Shown: positions 33,286 to 43,659 of the stretch, piece by piece | How the letters are laid out: the number at the start of each line of letters is the position of its first letter | Numbering within the stretch: the first letter of the stretch is position 1 | Source of the DNA: Lentinus brumalis | Taxonomy: Eukaryota; Basidiomycota; Agaricomycetes; Polyporales; Polyporaceae | Length of the DNA: 64,000 nucleotides | Assembly: GCA_001792895.1 (NCBI GenBank) | Contig: MARA01000012.1 | Span: forward strand, 434,001-498,000 | Reading direction: 5' to 3' | Position numbers and translations under genes: made by a program | Notes under the pieces: model-generated | Told to the model about the DNA's origin: nothing | Database searches by the model: none | Seen by the model: only the letters and a program-made list of their open reading frames with translations

Positions 33286-33414
33286 GTATAGCGAGTGAAA
33301 GCGCCGTGAACTTTCGCAGCGGAAGACCTAGTGGGGGAGAATAGCGGGGGAAGAGCGGGAAGTGGACGGGCGCTTATCCGAGAAGGTGGCGGTACGAGGT
33401 CAAGTTGTGTGTGT

Positions 33415-33429
33415 GCAGGATCACGGATC
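33415..33429. repeat. Right target-site duplication of the nested LINE
   Basis: The second copy of GCAGGATCACGGATC. Outer LINE ORF1 resumes directly after it. Confidence 0.93.
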
Positions 33430-35472
33430 AAGTGTCCACTATTGTCAAGACCGCCCTCGATGGTCGCACCGTGCCCGCCCCCACCTCTCCCGCCCCGCCT
33501 CCTCAACCTCGCCCCCGTCAACCACGCGAGTCGCAGGACCTCGACGTGGTGATCTCCCTCGCCCGCGTGGACCGCCACTCCACGGTGCGCACCATTCCAT
33601 ACGCGGAGCTCAAGTCGCGTGTGGAGGCCGCGCTAGCCAAGTCCGGGGTACCAGGTCTTGCCGGCGCGTCGGTTCAAGGGGTCCGCCGTACTGCTAATGG
33701 CAGCATTGCCGTCCGGGCCAACGACGACGCGCAAGCGCAGCTGTTACTACGGGAGGCGGACGCGTGGGTGAAGCATTACGAGGATGGGGCCGCGATCCAT
33801 CGGAAGACATACTTGGTTTCGGCTTCAGCTGTACCTACGTCGTTCGACCCGAGCGCGCCCAACGCTCGGGGCGCGATCTACGCAGCCAATCAAGCATGTA
33901 TCCCCTCTCCCGCGCCGGTACTTAGCGTGCGGTGGCTTCACAATCGCCGCCCCGACCGGAATGCGAAGTCTGCCTCAACCCTGGTGCTCGCGGTTGCGGA
34001 ACGTACCACCGCTGAAGCACTAGTCAAGCGCCACCTCAATGTCAGCGGCACCTGCTGCCTTACAGCATACTACACACCCCCAGTCATCCAGTGTTTTTAC
34101 TGTCAAGCCTTTGGCCACATTGCTAAGGTGTGCCCACATCTTTCCGATCCCTCCCGCCTCAAGTGCGGTCGTTGCTCCAACAACCACAAGACCAGCGAGT
34201 GCCAATGCCCGGCGACGCCGAAGTGCACTAATGTGCGCACGTGCCCGCACATCGGGGCACGTTGCGCGAACTGCAATGGGCAGCACAAGTCGTTCTCGAA
34301 TTTGTGCCCGACGAAAGCCCGCGCGCAGCAAGAACTCGTTAGCCGCCGCGGCTATGGTTTCCCGCAAGGTCCTGACTCGCCCCGCGCAGGGGCTGGCTGC
34401 CAATGAACGCAAACCGACCTTCCGGACTACGAGTCAAGAACCTCAACTGCAGGAAGCAGCCGGAGGTGCTCAAATCGCTCTTGAACACGACGGACCCAGC
34501 CCAGTGGGACCTCCTCTGCCTCCAAGAGCCCCCGCACAACATCGATCGGATGACGTCGTACCGTTCGCCTCGATGGAATCTGATCCCCCCCTCCCCGGCC
34601 GCCTCTCGCAAGCCTGAGGAAGTGGTGCGAAGCGTGATCTACGTTAGCAACCACTTGCCATCCGACTCGTATTCGCAAATAACCGTCAAGTCGCTCGACC
34701 TCACTGCTCTTCGTTTCTCTTTTCCTGATCGACATTTCTCCGTTATTTCTGCTTATAATCCTCCCAATTCTGACCTTACCATCCCCTCTATTAGGATTGC
34801 CCTCCGAGACCCGCTAGCGGCCGCCGTCCCCTGCATCCTCATGGGTGACTTCAACCTTCATCACCCGTTGTGGGCAGGCCCTACAGTGCCACAGCGCACC
34901 AACCGCTCCGATACAGACTCCTTCCTTTCCCTCCTCGCTGACCACGATCTCACCCTCGCTCTCGCCATAGGGACCCCGACGCACTACTCCGACGCACATG
35001 ATACGTGGTCGACTATTGATCTCGTGTTCACGTCAGACTCTATCGCCGACCTTGTGATGGAGTGCGACACCGACGACGGGCATGGGTCTGACCATTGCGC
35101 GGTCAACACCGTGCTCAACCTTGAGGTCCCCATCATTCCGGCTGCCCCTCGACCGCAATGGCGCAAGACCGACTGGGACATGTTTACCAAGATGGTCGCC
35201 GAAGGGTGGGAGGAGCTCAATATTGAGTTGCGGGCGGCTGCCGCCAACAGCACCGGTGATGTGGACAGTCTTGTTCATGATATGACTGATCTTTTTCAGA
35301 AAGCTGCCGGGAAAGCGGTCCCTATCAGCACCCCCAGCGATTTCGCGAAGCTGTGGTGGACGCCGGAACTCACGCGACTCCACCAAGAGTTCAAGCGCGT
35401 GAAGAACCGTGCGGAGAAGAACTCAGCAACCGACGCCGAACGGGAGGCTGCTCTGGTTGCCCGGCGCAACAT

Positions 35473-35934
35473 CAGTAATTCCAGATTTATCTGATGGCGT
35501 CTGAAACATCTGACACAGACGTTTCAGACGCTGTCAGACATGTTTTCAGACATCTCAGACAGCTCAGACGTCTCCAGACACTCAGACGGTCTGGAGACGT
35601 CTGAGCATACCTTGTATCGTCCCGTAGCCACACTTCGACGACTTCGTAGGCTCCCTCAGCCTTCGTAATGCATCCCTCGGTGGTTGCTTCCCGAAGCTTC
35701 GGAATGGCCTTGCCGGATTGGGCTCGACAACATCCGGCACTCTTGGCTGTGCCGGGGCTCCCCGGCGGAGAGTTTGTGAGAGCGAATGAGGGCAGGGGGT
35801 CGATGCAGTCTTCGAGCTTCTTGCTGCCAAGTTTCGCGATGCCAGAGTGAGATGTGAGAACGGCATGCTCGAAGTCGAGGTCGAAGGAGTTAGGCGCCCG
35901 CGCGCCAGACGTTCAGATAAATCGGGAATTACTG
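35473..35934. mobile_element. 462-bp non-autonomous inverted-repeat DNA element
   Basis: The ends start CAGTAATTCC and finish GGAATTACTG. The inverted match spans 35470-35494 and 35913-35937, 25 positions with one mismatch. Removing the element with one of the two flanking AT dinucleotides (35471-35472, 35935-35936) restores the frame of the host ORF2, so the target duplication may be AT. The left 120 bp carries about ten TCAGA/TCTGA motifs in both orientations, and one more lies at the right end (CCAGACGTTCAGA), like subterminal transposase-binding sites. The interior encodes nothing recognisable. Superfamily is unresolved: ends and size fit a MITE, and EnSpm/Plavaka-like or pogo-like origins are possible. 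Confidence 0.8.
35562..35606. repeat. Perfect 18-bp-arm hairpin inside the DNA element
   Basis: GCTCAGACGTCTCCAGAC (35562-35579) and its exact reverse complement (35589-35606) are separated by a 9-nt loop. Both arms contain the TCAGAC motif of the subterminal array. Confidence 0.9.
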
Positions 35935-38900
35935 ATGAAGTATCACAGCGAGATGCGAGCTCAGCAACGTCGCCACTGGCGCACCTGGCTTAACGAAGCC
36001 ACCGAACAAACGGTGTTCCGGGCGAGCAAATACGTGACGCAAGCTCCCGAAGATGCACTCGCTGCCCGCCTCCCTGCTCTCAATCTCCCCGATGGCTCGG
36101 TTGCTCGCACAGGCTTGGAAAAGCGCGACGCACTAATGGCTCAGTTCTTCCCCGTTCCCCCCTCCGCAGACCTTAGTGATATCACTGACGAAGACTACAC
36201 AGACCAGCTCGTTCATGTCCCGGTGACCGGGCACGAGGTTGCCAGTGCCATCGCCGACCTCAGCCCGTATAAGGCCCCCGGGCCATCTGGTATCCCTAAT
36301 GCGGCTCTCCAACAGTGTGCTGACACTATCTCCACAGCTTACACCTCCCTCGTGAATACATGCATTCGTCTGGGATACCACCCGACGGCGTGGAAGACAT
36401 TCACCACAATCACTCTCCGCAAACCTGGCAAGCCGAGTTATCTCGTCCCGAAGGCCTACCGTCCTATTGCTCTCGAGGACACCTCCGGTAAGGTGATGGA
36501 GGCGGTCGTTGCGCGCAGGCTCGCGGCTCTAGCAGAGCAGCACGGGCTCCTCCCGTCCACCCACTTCGGCGGGCGCGCCGGTCGGACCACAACCGACGCG
36601 TTGCTGTTCTTGGCCCAGCGCGTCAAGGACGCCTGGCGCAAGGGCCACGTCGCGACCGTCTTGTTCCTCGACATCACCTCAGCCTTCCCCTCGGTCAACC
36701 ACGAGCGGCTGCTCCACAACTTGCGCAAGCGTGGTGTCCCCGAGGATCTTGTTCGGTGGATACAAAACTTCCTCACAGATCGCTGCACCCAACTCAAGTT
36801 CGATGACTATACCTCACCACCACTGCGGGCTAGCACGGGCCTACCTCAGGGCTCCCCCCTTTCTCCTATTCTCTACTTATTTTATTCGGCTGACCTCTTG
36901 GAAATTGTAGATGCGACCGACCGGGACCGAGGTTCCGGGGGCTTCATCGACGACACTACCTTCATTGTCACGTCACCCACCGTCGCCCAGAACATTGTCA
37001 TGCTCCAGGAGCTCGTACCTCAGCTCCTGGGCTGGTCAGACCACCACGCATGCAAGTTCGATGTACCCAAGTTCCAGATGCTTCATTGCACTCGCAATGA
37101 CAAGAAGTACGAGGCGCTGCCACTGGACATCGGTACTCACACGGTCGTGCCATCCGACTCAGCAAAATACCTGGGCGTGGTGGTGGATCGGAAGCTTCGC
37201 TGGAGGGAGCACGCAGATCTCGCGGTCGCCAAAGGTACATCGGCGATGATGGCTGTCGCGCGGCTCTCCAAACCGACATTCGGCCTGCCGCACAAGTACG
37301 TCCGCCAATTGGTTCGCTCGGTGGTCATCCCAAAGATGGAATACGCCCTGCCGGTGTGGTACACGCCGGTTCGCACCCCTGCTGGCTCAACGCGGCGAGT
37401 GGGTTCGGTGGGCCTCGTCAACCGCCTGGGTAAGGTTCAGCGGCTCGCGGCACGGGTCATCTCGGGCGCGTTCAAGACGACCGCGTCAACTGCGCTGGAC
37501 TACCTTGCTGGACTTCCCCCCATCGACCTTCGCCTGAACCAGACGGCCTTCAACAGTGCCGCCCGCCTCGCCTCTCTCCCGCCCTCGCACCCGCTCTTCA
37601 AGATCGTCCGGAGATGCGCCCGTCACTGTCCACGCTACCACCACTCGCCCATCCACGAGCTGTTCGCGGCTTTCCCTGCCATCCGCAACGTTGAGACTAT
37701 CGACCCGGGTCTGGTCGATCCAACGTGGGAGAATCCGTTCGAAGTGGTGATTGAGCCAGACAAGGACAAGGCTGCCGCTCTAGCGGATGATCTGGTGCGT
37801 AGCGGTGACTTCTGCGTCTTCACTGATGGTTCGGGTTTCGAAGGCCTAATCGGTGCGTCCGCTGTCGCGCAAGGGCGTCTCCACAAGCACGTCCGACGCG
37901 TCCACCTCGGCGATGATACGGAGCACACGGTGTTCGAGGGTGAGGTCACCGGTCTGATCCTCGCCCTGGACGTCGTCGAGGCAGAGCCCCGCGCGACCCG
38001 TGTCAATATCCTTCTAGACAACCGAGCAGCCCTCAAGGCCGTCACGAAGCGCCGCGCGCGATCCGGCCAGCAACTTGTGGAACTGTTTCACCGCCGCTAT
38101 GAACGCCTCAAGCGCAAACGCCGCACCTTAACCATCAAGCTCGTCTGGGTACCAGGCCACCGCGACATCGACGGCAATGAGTGGGCCGACCTTGCAGCCA
38201 AGGAAGCGGCGGCCACAGGCGAGTCGACACCCCTCCCAGCCGCCCTCCAATGCCTCCTCAGCCTCCCGAAGAGTCAGGCCGCCCTCCAAGCGGCCTACAA
38301 GAAGCAACTCTCGTGCGATTGGGGCAAGCGTTGGGCAGACTGCCCTCAAGGCAAACGCATGGCGAAAGGATGCGACTCCACCCCTCCGGGAGGCAGCCGG
38401 GTCCTTCGGTGGTACAAGGACCTCCCGCGACGTCAAGCCAGCCTCATAACGCAGCTGCGCACCGGACACGTCGGCCTCAATAAATTCCTGTGTCGCATCA
38501 AGGCGGTCTCGTCGCCGCTTTGTCAGGAATGTGGGGTCGACGAGACGGTGCTGCATTTCCTCCTCACCTGCCGACGCTATGACAAGCAGCGCGCAGTGCT
38601 AAAGGAGGCCGTGCGGAAACCGCTCAGTCGGCGCGTCCTTCTGGGCGATCCGAAGTTCCGCTCGGAGCTGCTGGCCTACGTCGAGGCTACCGGCCGGTTT
38701 GCCTCGTACCTCGAGGGTGCATACCTCTTGATCAGCTGAGTCCCGCTCTCCTGTTTCCCCTTCCGTCTCCTGTCTCCCCTCTCCGGTCTCCCTTCTCCTT
38801 TCTCTCTCGCCCGCCTCTCTACCTTTCTCTCTCTCTCTCTGTTTATTTCTCTTACTGCCGGGATCTGATCATCTCGTTAGGCTTCTGCTCGTGGGCATGC

Positions 38901-39238
38901 CAATCCCTTCGCTACCCCAAGTCAAGCTCCTCCCCAAGACACCAAGACCATCCTCGCTATTGCACCCACACCATTCAGTTCTTGCCGCCCGGGTTCGCTG
39001 CGCGCAGCGGCACCCATCGTCCTCACCACTTCCTACCGTACTCTTCCCGTTTCATTGTCTCCTCCGGTTCCTCGGTTCGTGAAGGGCCTAGCCCCGCGTC
39101 CCTTCCTTGGATGGAGAGAGGTTCCTACGCACACTGTTATGATGCTCAAGTTTTCTTCTGGTAGTAGCACGATACGGCGCATGTACTGAATAGTAGCCAC
39201 ATAGGCCGTAACCGGCCTGAGCGCTACTATAAAAATGG

Positions 39239-39264
39239 ATATCATCATCATCATCATCATCATC
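39239..39264. repeat. (ATC)8 tail of the outer LINE
   Basis: Eight perfect ATC triplets (39241-39264) follow AAAAATGGAT and run straight into the right target duplication. This is the position where a poly-A tail would be expected, so it is read as the element's microsatellite-type 3' end. Confidence 0.85.
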
Positions 39265-39275
39265 GGCCACAGCAG
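39263..39275. repeat. Right target-site duplication of the outer LINE
   Basis: The second copy of TCGGCCACAGCAG, identical to 26534-26546. Confidence 0.9.
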
Positions 39276-40700
39276 CGCATATGGCAATCTAGACGCTCTT
39301 CTGCGAATGACGTTAGGTCTCTTCAGAGTGAGACAACACAAGTGCCCGATGCCATCCCTTCCCTGCGTACTCCAGAGCCTATTCAGCCAAGACGAAGGTA
39401 CATTGGTCGTGATGGTCGGGGTCAGCCTTTGTTCCGGCGGTTCGAACTTCGAAGGCCTGGGCAGCAGCAGCGGCCGACGAGTGAACTAGATACGTAGTCT
39501 GTGAGAGGAGCGTGTGATACTGCCGTTCCGTACGACCACCGTATCTGGAGATCCATGGCCATGGCCAGAGGCACCCAGAAACCGATATCTACACAGAGCG
39601 GCGACCAGCCACCGCTCCGATCTGGATCTCAACGAACCCAGGCACGTCAGCAGCACATGTACATACCGACCCGAGAGCCGCAACCAGGAAAGCCTCGATG
39701 TCGCACTGACATACCCTCACAATCACGCCACACACATCGCACGCACGCACGCACGCCATCATCAACGTAAGAAAAGTAATCGTCATTGCAAGTCGTCATG
39801 ATGCCGTGCCTCGTAAACAAGGACATGGGCGGGATGGCATTGGGAGTCGGGGATGGGGGAAAACGGACAAGGGAGGCAGGGAACCGGTGATGGTGAATCG
39901 TGAGGGTGATGAATCGGTATGGAAAAGCCCATCTATCATCTATGTATGTGTGCATATATCTGTGTGGTGTATGGGTGTGTGGGTGTATAAGCTGGATACG
40001 CGGAGTGCAAGCGGGGCGCTCGGGGGCGCAAAGTGTCCGTGAGACGGGAACGGGGAACGGGGAACGGAGGAGCAAGCCGCACACTTGGAACTTGGAACTT
40101 GGGAGGGGAACAGAGGGTGTATCTAATGTACATGTACACATCGATGCCTGGTGCGCTCGACAGGTGACAAGATCCGTGATGGGTGATATGTATATAAGAG
40201 ATGGAAACCGGGGACAGGAACGGAAACGGAAACGAGAACGAGAATGGAGGATGGATGATGAGGAAGAATGGAGATGGAGAAGAAACCAAACAGATTGATC
40301 AAGTCCAAGATAGCGTGGACTCGTCGTCAATGATCGTGCCGAGCCAACGTGAGATGGGAAGGGAGATGTTTGGGGGCCAAGGAAGATCGGTGGAGGTAAA
40401 CCGCAAACGAAGGAAACCGTCGGGTTTGGAGAGGGGAAACGGGAAAGGGAAGCGCAAGACGCGACATAAAGTTAAGCTGTGAGGCGTGAAGCGGTATATG
40501 TGACACTGGGAACAGGACGGATTATGCGACGCAAGGAGGGGTGTCCGCAGTGGGGATATAGATGCAACTTTTGCGAGCGAGCAGAAGCCGGCGGCAACTC
40601 TATCGAGGCGGGAAGGCGGATAGACAAACAGGCCATGGGAAGAACTCTAGATGCAGACACCGGACACCGAGTCGAGTCTTGGAGATTGAGAAGTCTAGGT
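39276..40700. other. Intergenic region, low-complexity, no gene supported
   Basis: The original right flank of the outer LINE target, then the 3' side of the CBM21 gene. Purine-rich and GT-rich stretches (39800-40470, such as repeated GGAACGGGGAACG and GTGTGGGTGTAT) keep long frames open by composition. One minus-strand frame of 227 codons (39647-40330) is His/Pro/Ser-rich with no family features and is not taken as a gene. Confidence 0.55.
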
Positions 40701-43146
40701 CTAGGCGGCGGAGAGCAGCTGGGGCGAGCTCATGCCAAAGCTCATGCTGCGGGCCGTGGGCGTCGTCGTGCCACTGCCAATGGACACAACGTCGTCGTAG
40801 CTCGACGAGCGCGTTGGCGTCTCGCCCGGGGAGAGCAGGTACGTGGGGCTCGGCGACGTCGACAGGAACTCCTCCACGCTCGACGCGGAGTGCGAGCGCT
40901 GGATCGCGTCGGCAGGCAGGTCCAGGAACGAGTCACTCGCCCCAGTGTAATAGCAATACCTGCTCAAGAGAGACGTTTGTCAACAACTTCGCAGAATGGC
41001 AGGAGGAAAGAAACGCACTTGTTCAAGAACGAGCTGTAGCTGTCACTCTCGGACGGGCTCCGGACCTCTCCAAAGCCGAAGGGCAAGTCCTCCGTCGGGC
41101 TGCCCGAAGGCGACGACGTCGCAGACGACTCCTCGTTCGAAGTCACACTCGGTGTGCTCTCCTCGCTCCCTCCCCTCTCCAAAAACCACATCCCGTGCGT
41201 CATCGCACGCGCTGGCTCGGGCGTCCGCTCATTGCTGTCTCTGCTGGGGGACGCCCGCGCGTCGGAGATCCCGTAGGCGTGAGTCTCACACTCGGGCTTG
41301 TCCCGAGATCGAAGTACCCGCGCTGAGAGTTCTTCGTCCTCCGGCGGCTCATGATCGGTACAGGAGTGTCGTCGAGATCCTCGTTGGCGCGAAACGCCGA
41401 CCGCTCGACCGGGCTGTTGTCCCAGTGGTCCATGATGCGCGGCGACCCGCGAGTCAGGGCTTCGCGGCGACCTGCCGGCGGCGAGTCGTCGAATACGGCT
41501 TGCTTGGCCCCGCGCTTCGGAAAGTACGAGAGAGCGTTCGGATACGTGACGTTGCGAGAGTGGCTGCTCTTCGTCGGGGTTACCGATGAGGGTGGCGAGC
41601 GCGTCCACGGGCTCTTCCACGACGCAGCGAAGTCATACCGCGCAGACAACGACGTTGACGCCTCAAGGGTGAACGGGCTCCCCTTGCGCTTGCTCTGGGC
41701 CATGAACCCGCCGACGGTCTCCTGGCCCTTCGCGACGTTCTCGAGCTTGCTCTTGAGCGACGCGAGGCCACCCTCGGAGGTGGACGTGGGTATGGGGCGG
41801 GGACGCGCGACCTTGGCGAAAGTCACCTTGTAGTTCTCGCCGTTGTTGTTGTCCCAGATCTCGCGGCCAATGACGTTGAACCGAAGTGCGAAGAACAATG
41901 TCTTCTCCTCGATACGCGCAAGCATGTCGCCGAGACGGATGGTAAACGAGAATCGGTCGAAAACACCACCAGGAACCGAGTCGAGGTACTTCGCGGTGAC
42001 CTCGCTCGTCGTCTGCCACGAGTCCACCGTGAAGCGGACCGCCACCCACTTCTGGAATGCGAGGTTCCGAACGCGTACACGACCGTTGAGGGACGCGCCG
42101 TCCTCTGACAACGTCAGGTCCTCGAGCGCGAGGTCGGCATCCGCATTCGCCACAGCAGGCTTGTTCGTCAGCTGCATCGTGAGCACCTTGTCTTCCTCTC
42201 CTTGCCTGGGCCCGTAGATCGCGCTGGGGAAGTCGCTCTCCGTACCGCTCGTGTCGGTGGGCGACCCTTGGCGCGAGATCGCAAGGGGCTTCTGCTCGGC
42301 TAGGAACAGCTTCACGTGCTCGAGGCGGGCGTCGAAGTGAACGGACTTCGCCATGGGCGTGCTTGGTTCGCTCTTCGTCGACGCTAGGGCCTCGCCGGTG
42401 ACGATCGAGAGGTCGCCACGCACAACGGGACGACGCGACTTCAGCGAAGACTTGAGTGGCTCACCCGACTTCTTCCGCGCGATGCTGGCGGCTAACGATT
42501 GTGGCGCAGAGAATGCGCGATTGCTTGTGCCCTCGGCGCGGATGTTGGCGGTGAGCGCGACAGAAGCCGAGGACTCGGCGAGCGGAAGCGTCTTCTTGAG
42601 GTCGTCCAGGTCGATGTGGAGGTCGACGCGAGGCGAAGACGACGCACGGGGAGTCTCGTTACCGGACATGTCCTCAGTGGAAGACTGGCTCGCAGGGAAC
42701 GCCACACCCTTCTCAAGCTGGGATGCACTTCTCGACCGGAGGACGGCGGGCGTGGGAGTCGAGTCGGCGGGCGAACGGAAAGCTTGCATCTTGGGGGTGC
42801 GGGTGCGCTTAGCGCGAGGGTGCATCTGGACGTACGACTCCGAACCGCTGGACGAGCTGGACGCCTCGTCCTGAGCGAGCGGCTCCACGCGAGGGGGAGT
42901 CGGGGGTTGTACTACCAAGACGGTGGGCACTGCGGAGGTGCCTGCCAAGGGAGCCTCCGCGGCCACGATACGGTGGATCGTCGTGGCGGGGGGCGTTGAC
43001 GGTGCGGAGAGGGTGGCCAAAGTGATCGAGCGCGACGATGACGACCGACGTGGGATACGCGGGAGGGGCGCGCCCGCACTGTTCGAGTGCCGCGTGTAGT
43101 AGTCCATGGGGGCGGCGTACGCGTGGAGGTTTAGTACCGTGCTCAT
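40701..43146 (-). CDS. PP1 regulatory subunit with CBM21 glycogen-binding domain (Gac1/Pig-like)
   Basis: Targets type 1 protein phosphatase to glycogen, controlling glycogen synthase. Start at 43146 (MSTVLNLHAYAAPMDYYTRH). A long Ser/Pro-rich region follows, with SLKSRRPVVRGD. AKSVHFDARLEHVKLF is the RVxF-type PP1 docking site with the usual following residues. The CBM21 domain runs from VLTMQLTNKPA through NLAFQKWVAVRFTVDSW, GVFDRFSFTIRL and EIWDNNNGENYKVTF. Exon 1 ends at 41318. A 74-nt intron (41244-41317) restores frame to RDSNERTPEPARAM. A last intron joins SSFLNK to YCYYTGASDSFLD, and the stop is at 40701. The gene appears intact. Its first exon, from 41331 upward, is duplicated 12.3 kb away. 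Confidence 0.9.
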
Positions 43147-43167
43147 GAGGATCGTTGTCTGTGGGGT

Positions 43168-43659
43168 CTGGGGAGGGACAATCAGCACCAAGGGGAAGGT
43201 TCTGCGGCTGACGCGCGGGTGACACAGCAGGGATCTCGACATTTCCGACGACCGAGGCTGACACCTTTTCGGTGATTGCAGCCGACAGGATACCTTTCGT
43301 CCATATGCGCCGTGCAAAGAGACAAAGGGTAACCACGGGGCGCATATACCCAGACCTTTCGCGCGTCGGAGATGCGAATATCCCTGTGGTGCGACCACCA
43401 CAGCGCACAGGGGGATTACTCACCTGCTTAGTGACGTCGCTTGCGGGGAGACCTTGCGAGCGCTGGGCCGAATGGTCGAAGGCGTTGAAAACGATAAGTA
43501 TAGGAAAAAGGTGTCGCTGGACGCGAGCAAAGGGACCGGGGAGCACTGCGGAGGAGCGACGCAGACCGAACTATGTATGGAGGAGAATCGTTGCTGGTCA
43601 GCCGCCGCCCGCGAGAAGGACGAGAACAGAATGGAGCGATGGGGAACGGAGAGACTCAC
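43168..43659 (-). promoter_or_regulatory. 5' leader of the CBM21 gene with probable introns
   Basis: On the minus strand a GTGAGT donor (43418-43423) and a CCCCAG acceptor (43168-43173) define a 256-nt leader intron ending 21 nt before the start codon. A second GTGAGT donor at 43654-43659 marks an earlier leader intron. Both are conserved in the duplicate near 55444-55942. Further upstream a short frame starting MFEIDGELVRIAP (43947) could be an upstream ORF. Confidence 0.5.

Larger units (their letters stand above)
27049..33414 (-). mobile_element. Nested LINE retrotransposon (Tad1-like) on the minus strand
   Basis: A 6.4-kb element read from 33414 down to 27049. It has a short leader (33286-33414), ORF1 with zinc knuckles, ORF2 with endonuclease, reverse transcriptase and RNase H, a 180-bp 3' UTR, and a poly-A tail seen as 14 T at 27049-27062. 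It is flanked by a perfect 15-bp duplication of sequence from ORF1 of the outer LINE. The two LINEs are only distantly similar in protein, so this is a different family. Both ORFs contain frameshifts, so it cannot act by itself in its present form. Confidence 0.92.
26610..34406 (+). pseudogene. Outer LINE ORF1 (gag-like), split by the nested LINE
   Basis: ATG at 26610 opens MTRRSASTAGPRPTSQ and runs to 27048, then continues at 33430 after the nested element and one duplication copy are skipped, in the same frame (ITD|QVSTIVKTALDG). The two parts total 1416 nt, 471 codons plus stop. The first part is Pro/Ser/Thr-rich. The second holds a conserved ORF1 core (RVEAALAKSGVPGLAGASVQ) and three zinc knuckles: CFYCQAFGHIAKVC, CGRCSNNHKTSEC and CANCNGQHKSFSNLC. 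Such proteins bind the element RNA. As the DNA stands the protein cannot be made. Stop TGA at 34404-34406 overlaps the ORF2 start. Confidence 0.88.
34403..38739 (+). pseudogene. Outer LINE ORF2 (endonuclease, RT, RNase H), split by a DNA element
   Basis: ATG at 34403 overlaps the ORF1 TGA (ATGA). The endonuclease domain has WDLLCLQEPP, ILMGDFNLHHPLW, TWSTIDLVFTS and GSDHCAVN. After LVARRN the frame meets the inserted element (35473-35934). Skipping it and one AT gives MKYHSEMRAQQRRHW in the same frame. RT motifs follow: YRPIALEDTSGKVME, VLFLDITSAFPSVNHE, TGLPQGSPLSPILYLF and GFIDDTTFI. RNase H has CVFTDGSGFEG, FEGEVTGLILAL, LLDNRAALKA and WVPGHRDIDGNEWADL. A C-terminal CQECGVDETVLHFLLTC is the Cys/His motif common in Tad1-type proteins. 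Stop TGA at 38737-38739. Apart from the insertion no frameshift or stop was seen. Confidence 0.88.
26547..39262 (+). mobile_element. Outer LINE retrotransposon (Tad1-like), full length but interrupted twice
   Basis: A non-LTR retrotransposon bounded by a 13-bp direct duplication (26534-26546 and 39263-39275). It starts directly after the left copy with a 63-bp leader, then ORF1 (Zn-knuckle protein) and ORF2 (endonuclease, reverse transcriptase, RNase H, C-terminal Cys/His motif), a pyrimidine-rich 3' UTR (38740-38880) and an (ATC)n tail. Subtracting a nested LINE (27049-33429) and a 462-bp DNA element leaves roughly 5.9 kb, a usual size for fungal Tad1-clade elements. Both frames are open outside the insertions, so the copy was probably competent when it landed. 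Clade placement rests on domain order and RNase H presence, not on a tree. Confidence 0.9.

Noticed and set aside
39033..39341. Minus-strand frame with a run of Met or Asp residues
   Set aside because: Produced by the (ATC)8 tail of the outer LINE.
39647..40330. 227-codon minus-strand frame rich in His/Ser/Pro
   Set aside because: Low-complexity composition and no conserved motif; probably a chance frame.
42353..43275. Plus-strand frames opposite the CBM21 gene
   Set aside because: Shadows of a GC-rich coding exon; they occur equally opposite the broken copy.
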